NCBI RefSeq assembly: GCF_046630445.1
Contig: NC_092335.1
Span: forward strand, 1,796,001 to 1,860,000
Direction: 5' to 3'
From: Rutidosis leptorrhynchoides
Taxonomy: Eukaryota > Streptophyta > Magnoliopsida > Asterales > Asteraceae
DNA length: 64,000 nt
The position numbers and the translations under genes were made by a program. The notes below the pieces were generated by a model that was not told the DNA's origin, ran no database searches, and saw only the letters and a program-made list of their open reading frames with translations. Numbering within the stretch: the first letter of the stretch is position 1; the number at the start of each line of letters is the position of its first letter. Of the stretch, positions 14,177 through 33,440 are shown piece after piece.

Positions 14177-16274
14177 TTTTATCTAAATCATAATACTTAG
14201 ATTTATATAAATCATAATACTTAGATTTATCTAAATCATAATACTTAGATTTATCATTTCATAATCATCTTATATACTATCTTTTAGTCATCTTTTTATA
14301 TTTTAGTCATGTAATCATAATCATAATAATAATATCAATAATGATAATAATAATAATAATAGTTAAAATGAGTAAACTACCTTCAAGCTTTTCCTAAAAA
14401 AAAATGCATCAAAACAGGCTCGAACCCGCGACCTCTCGCTCACCCAAACCACTCCTAAACCACTCCTCTTTTGCTTCTGTTTTGAGTTCAATTACACATA
14501 ATTTTTATTTAACCTGCTTCCATTTCGGCCCAACAGTTTCATGAGCCCAATATTAACAAAAGTCCTTCTTAAACTAATAGCCTAGTCTAATTCTTTGATA
14601 AGCCCACTATAGTTTGTAGTAACCTTAACCAGTGGACAAATGGTAGTCGGCAGCAGCAAGGAATAATTGTAGGCGAGCAAGAAGAAAAAAAAATAATCAA
14701 GTGGTTTGGTGCTTGTAGTGGTCGACATTATGAAACCCACTTGTACCCCACAAGCTTGATAATTAAAATGTTCTTTCATTCTCATTTTTGTTTGCTAGAC
14801 AACTCACAAATAAATGGTATTATTTCTTTCTTCTTTTACACCATTGGACCCACTCTCCATGTTTTAAATCGGATATCAGTGATAAAGTATCACAACATCT
14901 CGACAGTGATATTGGAAATCACATGTTCATTTTATCATTTCCTAAACTTTGTATACATAAACTATTGTTTTGTAGGTGGTTAATGTTTCTTAAAACGGTT
15001 CACGAAGGCATCTTGCACACGAAAATTTTTCAGCCTCTTGCGAGATAATATTCAAGTATATCAACCGAAGGATAAACAGAAGTGGACCAGCGATTGGCGG
15101 TTTCGGTTGATTGTAATTGTGATCGAAACAAAAAGAGAGAAAAAAATAAATATATATAACGATTGCATGTTTAACCATGACAGCGGTGGTTTACGGTGGT
15201 AGTTCGAATGAAGGAAGAGAGTGACGATCTTGAGTTGTGATGGTTTTAAATAAGCCGAAAACAAAATAAGAGAGTAACAGCAAGTCTCACGGTTTTGTGG
15301 TGATTAGTTATGCTGTTGGGTGGCGGTTGTGGGTGTTGAGTGGTGGCCATAATTTAGTGATGGTGACGGTTTGATTATAATGAACAAAGGTGGGTTTGTG
15401 TTCATTTGTTGAAGATGGCGGTTTAGCCGTTTAGGGAGGGTGGTCACGGTGGTGATTCCGGATGGTGGTGGTTCACGAAGAGGGTTAGGGTGAAGAGTGG
15501 TTCGATGATGTTTAGTTGATGATGGGTTCGGTTGTGGTGGTGATCAATCAAAGATGGGTTAGCAAGAAGATGGACATTTTTCTTTCTTTCTCTATAAATT
15601 GTACGTATGTATATTTGTTATATAGAGAAGAGAGAGATTGTTTGTAAAAGAGAAACATTAAACACAATTATAATTATAAAGAATCTAAAAGGAAATAGTG
15701 ACGCACAGTAATCTCTAACAATTATCAATTTGCCACAGTTAGCAGCCATGAATTTTGTACCTACTCTACCGACAAAATTGCCCGAATGTGCTATATCGTG
15801 CTCATTGCTAAACAGTTTAAATATAAAAGTATTTTTAAAAATCTCAAACTTTTAGATTAAATATAATTAATTATTTCACTCATTAACTGTTTGAAACCTG
15901 ATCAAAAAGGTTCGATAATTGTTTATTTTCTGTTCCAATTTATGTGTACGGAGTACTAATATTTAAACTTAAAAAAGTAAAAATATTTTTAACAAATCTA
16001 ACATCTTCGTAATCAATTTACAGTCCAACTTTTATTTCAATTCTTCATGAACATGTACAATATCTATATTAAAACTAACAAAACATCAACCGAGTGTTAC
16101 CGACGTTTACCAATTAAGCTCAAAATCATTTATCTTTAATATATGCTCTTTCTATATATATATAACCAATCTTAATTAAAAAGTTGAAGTAAATAATTAT
16201 ATTAATTATATCTTTTTAAACAAATATATGTAATATTATATATTTATAAGTATTATTATATATAAATATAAATA

Positions 16275-16334
<60 letters not shown>

Positions 16335-16627
16335 ATAACATAATTGTTTTTATTACATAGCATATTATTTTACATATTTATTTCCTACCATTAAATCATA
16401 TAATATTTCAAATAATATTCCAAATTATTATTTATATATTCATTTAATTATGTATGTATTTATTTACAAATAGTTGTTCGCGAATCGTCGGGAATGGTCG
16501 AAGGTCAATTGAATATATGAACATTGTTCTAAAATTTTCTAGACTCAATTGTACATACTTTACTTATCGTATCGAAATCATATAAAGATTAAGTTTAAAT
16601 TTAGTCGGAAATTTCTGGGTCACTACA
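12902..16627 (-). repeat. 3' LTR of element C
   Basis: Near-identical to 21,053-24,790. It includes AAT-type low-complexity DNA (about 13,930-14,370) with several copies of an ATCATAATACTTAGATTT unit (about 14,180-14,260) and a TA tract near its right end. Not coding. Confidence 0.92.
16277..16331. repeat. TA microsatellite in the 3' LTR of C
   Basis: About 27 TA units. The counterpart in the other LTR (about 24,546-24,609) is interrupted. Confidence 0.95.
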
Positions 16628-16644
16628 GTACCTACCCGTTAAAG

Positions 16645-16663
16645 AAATTTCGTCCCGAAATTT
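16645..16663 (-). other. Hairpin beside the 3' LTR of C
   Basis: Same AAATTTCGTCCCGAAATTT inverted repeat and flanking TTTAACGGGTAGGTAC (element strand) as in A, B and F, directly next to the LTR at 16,627. Confidence 0.85.
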
Positions 16664-17813
16664 GAGTAAGGTCGTTATGGCTAACAATAAAAATGTTTTC
16701 ATGACGAATATGAGTTGATAACTTGAGTTTTATCATCATTGAGTAATTTGGATAAAAATAATTCGATTATTCGAAGAGTACGAATAAAGTTATCACAAAA
16801 GAGTGAAATGAATAAATGCAAATTCTTCTTTTCTGGTGACATAGTCACGGTCGGTTTCCGAAAATCAAGGAATCTAGAGAAAATCTTCGTAATCTATATA
16901 AGATTTGATTCTTCGATAATTCAGAAAATTAGGATCTCTCTAATTAAATGCGGTGATCTGCCTCGATTATTCTGTCTGATATTTCCATTATAAATTAAGC
17001 TCTTCCGTTCCATTATTCTCACCATTTCTATACTTTCTTTCTTAGTTCATACATCCAAAAGATTGTGAAAATGCTTAATCCCGTTCTAATCCTTAATATT
17101 TTTCTAATTAGCATTTCTGTCATCCTTCTTTTCAATCTTCCACCAAAAAAATCTGTTTACTTCTACTATTACCTTGGGTGATACTATTCTTAATTATACC
17201 GTGTCTTTATATTGCTATACGTATTAATATCCATGGTTTGAAATTTCTACGTTGTTGTCGGGTTTTATATCTCCCCTTATATTTCGATGTCCCTGCTTCT
17301 GTCTCCTATAATCATTGTCATCCACAGTTAATGCTCTCTCCTATTTGCTGCGATTTGTACCCCTATTTACACTTCGAAGCTTTATGCTCTGTTTTCTCTC
17401 CTATCCAATAAGCACATCAAGTAATGGTCCAGAGTTCGTAGATATGAACATAGTTAATATTATAAGAAAGAAATGGAAATATCACGATTTGATTTGTCAA
17501 ATTACCAGAATCACTAAGAATAGAACTATCAAGAATATATTTTCTTGATATGTTCAGAATTTAAGTAGAATGAAAGAGTTATGTAACATGGCACGTGATG
17601 ACGTTAGGATATGTGAATCATCACGTCCCATTAGAAACTCAGCATGACTTACTGTACTATAATCATGTTGATCAAGTGTCATTATATTATACTAACTCAT
17701 GCATCAGTTCCCAACATGACTTCAATAACATTCCTATTTTTAGCTCGAAAGTTTACAGAATATAGAAACTAACAGTTTCTATATGATGTAACACTGATAG
17801 CACGAAGAGATTA

Positions 17814-17987
17814 ATGATTTCAGATAAGAATAGTTATAAAAATATCTTCAGAAATATGGAGGATATTTATAATGAAAGATACGATAATATCTCTGAATAT
17901 CTAAGATCAGAGGATGATAGAAACTATTGTCCGCAAGGGTTTAGAGTAAAGAGCAAGATATTCGCTAAAGACTTTAGCAGGCATTGA
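17814..17987 (+). CDS. Antisense small acidic ORF (57 aa) in element C
   Basis: Frame MISDKNSYKNIFRNMEDIYN continuing ERYDNISEYL, SEDDRNYCPQGF, KIFAKDFSRH. It is the counterpart of the frame at 5155-5331 in A, nearly identical and with the same start and stop context. The stretch coding for RNMEDIYNERYD is identical in nucleotides to the one in F, although the elements differ widely elsewhere. The opposite strand is also open here, so coding is uncertain. No family recognised. Confidence 0.3.
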   Translation: MISDKNSYKNIFRNMEDIYNERYDNISEYLRSEDDRNYCPQGFRVKSKIFAKDFSRH

Positions 17988-19048
17988 ATCATTTGGATTC
18001 TTTGAAGTCAAACTTATTCTCTGTGATTTGTCCACGGCTTCCTTCATAGTTTCGCATAATCCGCTTTTCGGTACTAAATTTTCTATTGAATGTTTCCAAT
18101 ATTCCATTCTTTATCATCAAACTTTCAACGGTTAAGGTCGTGTACAGTTTTTGTCGCCGTATTCAGCTTTTTCAGAATTTCAGAATGGAAGGTCATAATT
18201 CTAAGAGATAAATGTTATATGTTTACATATAACTGTTGATGTAGACATGCTGCGAGATTTCAAAATATTGATTGCTGATTCTCGATGTTTGGTACGGCAA
18301 TTCTCGTTATCAGATGCAGATGAGTAGATGATTGGATTTCAATGAATATAATAACTTTTCATAAAGTCAAAGATCAATGATGTTGCTGGTAAGTTTACTG
18401 CTAACGTAGTGAGATATAAACGGTTTTCCGGTATCGGTGACGAAAGGCAACCTATATATCAGGGTTATAATAAGCTAATCCGAGTGAAAAGTCGAAGTTG
18501 ACTTGTTGGAACTGTGACAAAATTGGCTAATTTGGAAAGGGATTGCAAAGTTATGTTGGGTAATAATAACACTAAAGGGATTAACACAGCTATGTGTTAG
18601 ATGTTTACTCAGTTTCCGAGAGTTTTTCAGATACATAACTATATGCATAAATCTTTCCTTCCGTAGATGAAATGCGGTTGGTTCATCCTCTCGATTGAGG
18701 TGTTTTCAAGAATTATGAATGGTTTGAACGCAGATTGTAATCGTCAAGATACAAATGAGGTTTAAGATGAAATCAAGTGGCAAACTTGAAGAATTGTTTA
18801 GTTTCATATGTTATAAACAATATTTTAATTCATTTTAATTGTCCAATGTCAGTAGTCCACGGTTGATAGTCCAATAATTCATATATAGTTTAATATATAA
18901 TATTCAAATTAATTAATACGTATCGTGACTCGTGTACATGTCTCAGACTCGATCACAACTCAAAGTATATATATTATTATAGAATCAACCTCAACCCTGT
19001 ATAGAGAACTCGATCATTACTGCATATAGAGTGTCTATGGTTATTCCA

Positions 19049-19149
<101 letters not shown>

Positions 19150-19899
19150 TCGATATGATATGTCAAAACCTTGTATACGTGTCCCGATATTTAAAGTGCG
19201 TAAAATAAATACAGAAATTAAATGACGATAAATAAAATGCGTAAAGTAAATAACAGAAATTAAATGACGATAAATAAAATTGCGAGAATTAAATTGCGAT
19301 AAAATAAATTATGATAAATAAATTGCGATAAATAAAATGTAATACGGAATTAACAGTTAGCTAGGAACAGTTAGCTGAAAACAGTTAGCGTGGATTCTTA
19401 ACAAAAATTTTCAAAGTTAATTTGTTTGTTTCTATCAAATTTTTATTTCGTCAAATGTGTTCTTCATTATGCCACTTGTTGAATTCTGATAGGTTAAAAT
19501 CCAAATATGAAATTGAATGAAAATGGTTATTTTGCGGTGAACGGATACATATATTTGTGAATGTAAGTAGGATAGTAATTGACTGTCGAATCAGATTCGA
19601 AGATTGTACAGTGTAACTTATTAATGTGAAATCTAAATATTCCTCAGGTATTACCTACCCGTTAAAATATTTTCACCATTAACAGTTTGTACAAAAGAAT
19701 TTTTAATTACAATCTTTATAAAAATATACTTACATATATATTTTCTTCAGATGTAATCATGGATTTAATAAGTCAATATGATATTAAACTCATTTGAGTT
19801 ATCGTTATAACAAGAATATATAATCTCTAAAACATTAGAGATTACATAATTGCCATGTCGAACGAAGATAAATAATGTAGAACGTCATGTAGAACGATG

Positions 19900-20420
19900 A
19901 TTATGCTCGAGATACAGAACGAGATGTTGAGGCAAGGATTGTTGATGATACAGGTACTGTTACTGATGGTACTGTTGGTGTCGGTGATGTTGCTGAAGCT
20001 GGTAAATTTTGCACCATATTCTCCAAATTGATTACTCGAGTGCGAAGTTCGTTGATTTCTTCTATTATTCCGGGATGATTGTCGGTCGAAACGAGCGGAT
20101 GAATAAGATCTAGAATTCGAGATAGTATATAATCATGACGAGGTACTTTGGAAATGAGAGAGAAAATGGTGTTTCAGATAGATTCGTCGGTAAGTGCTTC
20201 GAGTTCTTCACCAAGAGGTGAATTCGGTTAATGGAAGGGATCGCCTTCATTGCGTCTCCATTGATTAAGTCAATTACGAACCCATCAGATGAATTGGTTG
20301 ATTCATTCTGGTGACGCTGCTTTTGGAGCTTAGGTGGACATCCATGTCGGAATAACTGTCGGAATAACTATCGGAAGAGTTATCAAAATCTGACGGACTT
20401 GAACTGGTTGAGGGATTCAT
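19900..20420 (-). pseudogene. gag-like remnant of element C
   Basis: Minus-strand sequence corresponding to the gag-like frame of A. It has a Ser/Asp-rich start with a repeated SDSYSD motif, then the SVT.MNQPI block, and further on the coiled-coil region. It is broken in several places. It is closest to the remnants in D and F. Confidence 0.6.
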
Positions 20421-20515
20421 CTCGTACGATCAGATGAAGGATTTTCGATAAGAAATATATTATAGGATGTAGATTAGTACCATGCAATACATAATTTACA
20501 TATGCATATATAATA

Positions 20516-20711
20516 CTCCCTCCGTCCCACTTCAAATGTCCACCTTTCTATTTTGAGATGTCCCATATCAAATGTCCACTTTGTATATTAACCAACGAGA
20601 AGAGGTTATTCTGGAGAGAGAAGATTTCTGATTGATGGAGAATGAAGTTAGTGGGATTTCCTAAAACTGTGTGCAAAAAGTAAGTGGACACTTGTAATGG
20701 GACGGAGGTAG
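20516..20711. mobile_element. Stowaway-type MITE (Tc1/mariner) inside element C
   Basis: 196-bp non-coding element with terminal inverted repeats CTCCCTCCGTCCCA at the left and CTACCTCCGTCCCA read inward from the right (one mismatch), flanked by TA on both sides (20,514-20,515 and 20,712-20,713). This is the classic plant Stowaway signature. Element D has the matching region without it (near 32,790-32,805 the sequence runs straight through, with a single TA), an empty site that confirms the boundaries. Confidence 0.93.
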
Positions 20712-21038
20712 TACTAAAATCTCATAAGTTACGGAGGAATCTACGGAAACTATCAGGCAAAGTCTACAGTAACAGATATGCTAAGATATGAATTAGCAGA
20801 TACGTTAAGATACGAATTTTGTCTATACACTATTCATGCAATCATTGCAGTAAGATGTGTCTAGACTAAGAATGATAAGCAGGTAATTTTCCTAAGGATG
20901 ATAAGTAGATGATTTTCGACACGAAATGATAAGCAAAACTTTTTACATGCAGACATGGTCGAAGTCCAGACTCACTAATGCATCCTAATGACTTATCAGT
21001 TATACACACTAATGCAGACCTGGTTCGCTAAGACCACC

Positions 21039-21050
21039 GCTCTGATACCA
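21039..21050 (-). other. Primer-binding site of element C (initiator tRNA-Met)
   Basis: TGGTATCAGAGC on the minus strand, two bases from the LTR starting at 21,053; same spacing as in A and D. Confidence 0.92.
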
Positions 21051-21052
21051 AC

Positions 21053-24790
<3,738 letters not shown>

Positions 24791-27700
24791 TACGGACCAA
24801 AGTTTAACAGAACTAAAGGAACAAATAATGTCGGAACAAGTAATGCCGAAACGAATAGTGTCGGAGCAAGTACTGCCAACGCTGTTTGTTATAAATGTGG
24901 AAAACCGGGCCACATTATTAGAAATTTCCCGAATCAGGGGAATACTAATGGGCAGGGCCATGGAAGATTTTTCAATATTAATGCGGCAGAAGTACAGGAA
25001 GACCCAGAGCTTATTACGGGTACGTTTCTTATTGACAATAAATCTGCTTATGTTTTATTTGATTCGGGTGCGGATAGAAGCTATATGAGTAGAGAATTTT
25101 GTGCTAAATTAAGTTGCCCATTGACGCCTTTGGATAGTAAATTTTTACTCGAATTAGCAAACGGTAAATTAATTTCAGCAGATAATATATGACGGGAGAG
25201 AGAAATTAAACTGGGGGTTGAAACGTTTAAAATTGATTTAATACCAGTCGAGTTAGGGAGTTTTGAGGTAATAATTAGCATGGACTGGTTGAAAAAGGTG
25301 AGAGCAGAGGTCGTTTGTTACAAAAATGCGATTCGCATTATGCATGAAAAAGGAAAACCTTTAATGGTGTACGGAGAAAAGAACAACGCGAAATTAAATC
25401 TTATTAGTAGTTTGAAGGCGCAAAAACTAATAAGAAAAGGTTGTTACGTCATTCTAGCACACATCGAGGAAGTTAAACCTGAAGAAAAGAACATCAGTGA
25501 TGTTCCCGTCGCAAAAGAATTTCCCGATGTATTTTCGAAAGAATTACCGGGATTACCCCCACATCGATCCGTTCAATTTCAAATAGACCTTGTACCAAGA
25601 GCTGCACCAATAGCTCGTGCTCCATACAGACTCGTACCCAGCAAAATGAAAGAATTACAAAGTCAGTTACAGAACTTTTAGAGCGTGGTTTCATTCGACC
25701 AAGCACATCACCATGGGGAGCTCCTGTTTTGTTTTTCAAGAAGAAAAATGGTACATTCAGGTTGTGTATCGACTACCGAGAGTTGAACAAACTTACCATC
25801 AAGAACCGCTACCCACTACCGAGAATCGACAACTTATTTGATCAACTACAAGGCTCGTCTGTTTATTCGAAGATCGATTTACATTCTGGATATCACCAAA
25901 TGCGGGTGAAAGAGGATGACATTCCGAAGACTGCTTTTAGGACGCGTTACGGTCATTACGAGTTTATGGTTATGCCGTTTGGATTGACTAACGCACCAGC
26001 TGTGTTCATAGACCTCATAAACCGAGTGTGTGGGCCTAACTTGACAAGTTTGTCATTGTTTTCATCGATGACATACTTATTTACTTGAAGAATGATCAAG
26101 AGCACGAAGAACATTTGAGAAAAGTGCTAGAGTTGCTGAGAAAAGAAAAACTGTATGCTAAGTTTTCAAAGTGTTCATTTTGGTTGGAAGAAGTTCAATT
26201 CCTCGGTCATATAGTGAACAAAGAAGGTATTCAGGTGGATCCAGCAAAGATTGAAACCGTTGAAAAGTAAGAAACCCCGAGAACTCCGAAACACATACGC
26301 CAATTTTTAGGGCTAGCTGGTTATTACAGGATATTCATCCAAGATTTTTCCAAAATAGCAAAACCCTTGACTGCATTAACGCATAAAGGGAGGAAATTTG
26401 AATGGAAGGATGAACAAGAAAAAGCGTTTCAATTGTTGAAGAAAAAGTTAACTACGGCACCTATATTGTCATTACCTGAAGGGAATGATGATTTTGTGAT
26501 ATATTGTGACGCCTCAAATCAAGGTCTCGGTTGTGTGTTAATGAAACGAACGAAAGTAATTGCTTATGCGTCTAGACAATTGAAGATTCACGAGCAGAAT
26601 TATACGACGCATGATTTGGAATTAGGCGCGGTTGTTTTTGCATTAAAGACTTAGAGGCACTACTTATATGGGGTCAAAAGTATTATATATACCGACTACA
26701 AAAGTCTTCAACACATATTTAATTAGAAACAACTGAACATGAGGCAGCGCAGGTGGATTGAATTGTTGAATGATTACGACTTTGAGATTCGTTACCACCC
26801 AAGGAAGGCAAATGTGGTAGCCGACGCCTTGAGCAGAAAGGACAGAGAACCCATTCGTGTAAAATCTATGAATATAATGATTCACACTAACCTTACTACT
26901 CAAATAAAGGAGGCGCAACAAGGAGTTTTAAAAGAGGGAAACTTAAAGGATGAAATACCCAAAGGATCAGAGAAGCATCTTAATATTCGGGAAGACGGAA
27001 CCCGCTATAGGGCTGAAAGGATTTGGGTACCAAAATTTGGAGATATGAGAGAAATGGTACTTAGAGAAGCTCATAAAACCAGATACTCAATACATCCTGG
27101 AATGGGGAAGATGTACAAAGATCGCAAGAAACATTTTTGGTGGCCGGGTATGAAAGCCGATGTTGCTAAATACGTAGGAGAATGTTTAACGTGTTCTAAG
27201 GTCAAAGCGGAGCATCAGAAACCATCAGGTCTACTTCAACAACCCGAAATCCCGGAATGGAAATGGGAAAACATTACCATGGATTTCATCACTAAATTGC
27301 AAAGGACTGCAAGTGGTTTTGATACTATTTGGGTAATAGTTGATCGTCTCACCAAATCAAAACACTTCCTGCCAATAAGAGAAGATGACAAGATGGAGAA
27401 GTTAACACGACTGTATTTGAAGGAAGTCGTCTCCAGACATGGAATACCAATCTCTATTATCTCTGATAGGGATGACAGATTTATTTCAAGATTCTGGCAG
27501 ACATTACAGCAAGCATTAGGAACTCGTCTAGACATGAGTACTGCTTATCATCCACAAACTGACGGGTAGAGCGAAAGGACGATACAAACGCTTGAAGACA
27601 TGCTACGAGCATGTGTTATTGATTTCGAAAACAGGTGGGATCGACACCTTCCGTTAGCAGAATCTTCCTACAACAATAGCTACCATTCAAGCATTGAGAT

Positions 27701-28381
27701 GGCGCCGTTTGAAGCACTTTATGGTAGAAAGTGCAGGTCTCCAATTTGTTGGAGTGAAGTGGGGGATAAACAGATTACCTGTCCGGAGATAATACAAGAA
27801 ACTACCGAGAAGATCATCCAAATTCAACAACGGTTGAAAACCGCCCAAAGTCGATAAAAGAACTACGCTGACATTAAAAGAAAAGATATAGAATTTGAAA
27901 TTGGAGAGATGGTCATGCTTAAAGTTGCACCTTGGAAAGGCGTTGTTCGATTTGGTAAACGAGGAAAATTAAATCCAAGGTATATTGGACCATTCAAGAT
28001 TATTGATCGTGTCGGACCAGTAGCTTACCGACTTGAGTTACCTCAACAACTCGCGGCTGTACATAACACTTTCCATGTCTCGAATTTGAAGAAATGTTTT
28101 GCTAAAGAAGATCTCACTATTCCGTTAAACGAAATCCAAATCAACGAAAAACTTCAATTCATAGAGGAACCCATCGAAATAATGGATCGTGAGGTTAAAA
28201 GACTTAAGCAAAACAAGATACCAATTCTTAAGGTTCGATGGAATGCTCGTAGAGGACATGAGTTCACCTGGGAACGAGAAGATTAGATGAAGAAGAAATA
28301 CCCGCACTTATTTCCAGAAGATACGTCAACACCTCCAACTCCTTAAAATTTCGGGACGAAATTTATTTAACGGGTATGTAC
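24791..28381 (+). pseudogene. pol region of element B (protease, RT, RNase H, integrase, chromodomain)
   Basis: Order along the plus strand: second zinc knuckle (near 24,885), aspartic protease with an LFDSGADRSY site (near 25,055), RT ([17 protein letters not shown] near 25,745; [10 protein letters not shown] near 25,965), RNase H ([13 protein letters not shown] near 26,500), integrase with its zinc-binding and DDE-type core ([11 protein letters not shown] near 27,270; DRLTKSKHF near 27,345), and a C-terminal chromodomain ending near 28,286. The family is the Ty3/gypsy chromoviruses, and domain order is as expected. It is a fossil with about eight breaks and certainly not functional. The 3' hairpin and LTR follow directly. 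Confidence 0.88.
28346..28364 (+). other. Hairpin beside the 3' LTR of B
   Basis: AAATTTCGGGACGAAATTT, 17 bases before the LTR, followed by ATTTAACGGGTATGTAC. It is almost the same motif and spacing as in the pol-less elements A, C and F. Confidence 0.85.
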
Positions 28382-30895
<2,514 letters not shown>

Positions 30896-31034
30896 TAAAC
30901 ATAGATATATTTATAAAAGAAAATATTATGAATATGAAAACTAATAGTATAAAAATACTGAGGATAATGGAAAGTAAGGTAAGTATAAATATATGTGATT
31001 ATTATTATTATTATTATTAATTTTAATATTATTA

Positions 31035-31085
<51 letters not shown>

Positions 31086-31157
31086 ACTAACACTAAATAT
31101 TAAAATTATGATTATTATTATTGTTGTCATTGGTATTAATAGGATTATCAAGATTAC

Positions 31158-31228
<71 letters not shown>

Positions 31229-32537
31229 TATTATTTTTATCATTACTATTATTATCATGAGTATTAGTATTATTATTAATAGTATTATTATCATTATAGT
31301 TAGTAGTATAAATATTAATATCATTATTATTATTAGTAAAATCATTATTTTTATAGTTATTATTATTAGTATTATTAATATATCAAATGAAGATTTTCTA
31401 TCTAAAAATATATTTATGACATAAGACTTAACTACATTAATATCAATATTACATATTAAATAATATTTTAATGAGCAATTACTATATTAAAACTTAATGT
31501 GATAAGTATTAGGTATATAAAATATATAGATTAAGTATAAATATACCTATATAACATATAATATAACAAGTATATTATTAATAATATTATATATAAACTT
31601 GTTCGATTACTATTTTGTGTTAATATATATATACTTGATATAGGTTCGTGAATCCGAGGCCAACTCTAAATTTGTTCAAAGTCGTCATATGTATTTTTAC
31701 TACAAAATACAGTATGGTGAGTTTCATTTGCTCCCTTTTTAAATGCTTTTGCAATATATATTTTTGAGACTGAGAATACATGCGCTATTTTTATAACTGT
31801 TTTTCGAAATAGATACAAGTAATCAAAACTACATTATATGGTTGAATGATCGAAGCCGAATATGTCCCTTTTGCTTGGTAGCCTAAGAATTAGTAAACTG
31901 ATCTACTAATTAATGCGAATCCTAAAGATAGATCTATTGGACCTAACAAACCCCATCCAAAGTACCGGATGCTTTAGTACTTCAAATTCATTTTTATCAT
32001 GTCCGATGGATGTCCCGGAATGATAGGGGATATTGTTATATGCATCTTGTTAATGTCGGTTACCAGGTGTTCAATCCATATGAATGATTATTTTTGTCTC
32101 TATGCATGGGACGTATTTTTATGAGAAATGGAAATGAAAATCTTGTGGTCTATTAAAATGATGAAAATGAATGATTATGATAAACTAATGAACTCACCAA
32201 CCTTTTGGTTGACACTTGAAAGCATGTTTATTCTCAGGTATGAAAGAAATCTTCCGCTGTGCATTTGTTCATATTAGAGATATTACTTGGAGTCATTCAT
32301 GACATATTTCAAAAGACGTTGCATTCGAGTCATCGAGTTCATCATGATTATTACTAAGCCAATTATAGTTGGATATATTATGAAATGGTATGCATGCCGT
32401 CAACTGTCGATGTAATGAAAGTTTGTCTTTTAAAAATGAATGCAATGTTTGTAAAATGTATCATATAGAGGTCAAGTACCTCGCGATATAACCAAATGTA
32501 ATGTATTTGTCCAGATGGATTAGGACGGGTCCTTAGA
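30896..32537 (+). repeat. Partial 5' LTR of element D
   Basis: From the end of B to two bases before the primer-binding site. It contains TTA-type microsatellites (about 31,000-31,084 and 31,160-31,225) and the conserved leader block: CAGTATGGTGAGTTTCAT at 31,711-31,728, hairpin CAACCTTTTGGTTG at 32,198-32,211, acceptor ending at 32,237. Confidence 0.85.
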
Positions 32538-32539
32538 GT

Positions 32540-32551
32540 TGGTATCAGAGC
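32540..32551 (+). other. Primer-binding site of element D (initiator tRNA-Met)
   Basis: TGGTATCAGAGC on the plus strand, two bases past the LTR end; fixes D as plus strand. Confidence 0.92.
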
Positions 32552-32892
32552 GGTGGTCTTAGCGAACCAGGTCTTGCATTAGTGTGTCTAACTGATAGTT
32601 GTTTAGATGCATTAGTGGGTCTGGACTTCGACCGTGTCTGCATGTCAAAAGTTTTGCTTATCATCCTTAAAGTCTAGACACGTCTTACTGCCTCTATTGC
32701 ATAGACAGTGTATAGATAAATTCATATCTTAGCGTATATGTTATTGTTACCTTTTCCTGACAGCTTCCGTTGATTCCTCCGTAACTTATGGGATTTTAGT
32801 ATTATATGCATATGTAAATTATGTATTGCAGGGTACTAATCTACATCCTATAATCTATTTCTTATCGAAAATACTTCATCTGATCGTACGAG

Positions 32893-33440
32893 ATGAATCC
32901 CTCAACCAGTTCGAGTCCCTCAGATTTCGATAGCTATTCCGATAGTTATTCCGACAGCTATTCCGATATGGATTTCCACTCGAGCTCCGAAAGCAGTGTA
33001 ACCGGAATGAATCAACCAATTTGCCATCATCTATTCTAGATGAATTGGAGATGGGTTCGTAGTCGACTTAATCAATGGAGATGCGAAGAAGGCGATCCTT
33101 TCCACCAACCAAATTGCCCTCTTGACGAAGAACCTGAAGCACTTATCGGTGAACCAGTCTGAAACACCATTTTCACCCTCATTTCCCGAATATCTCGCCA
33201 TGATTATATTCTATCTAAAATTCTAAACCTTATTCGTCCGCTTGTTTCGACCGACAATCATCCCGGAATAATAGAATAAGTCAACGAACTTCACGCTCGA
33301 GTAATCAATTAGGAGAATATGGTGCAAAATTTACCAGCTTCAGCAACATTACCGGCACCAACAGTACCATCAATAAACAGCACCAGTACCATCAACAATC
33401 CATGCCTCAATATCTCATTATGTACCTCGAATATAATCAT
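32893..33440 (+). pseudogene. gag-like remnant of element D
   Basis: Starts MNPSTSSSPS with a repeated SDSYSD stretch, then SSVTGMNQPICHHLF and further recognisable segments (RWVRSRLNQWRCEEGDPFH) and a Pro/Thr/Ser-rich tail. It is the counterpart of the frames in A and F. Broken in several places. Confidence 0.65.
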
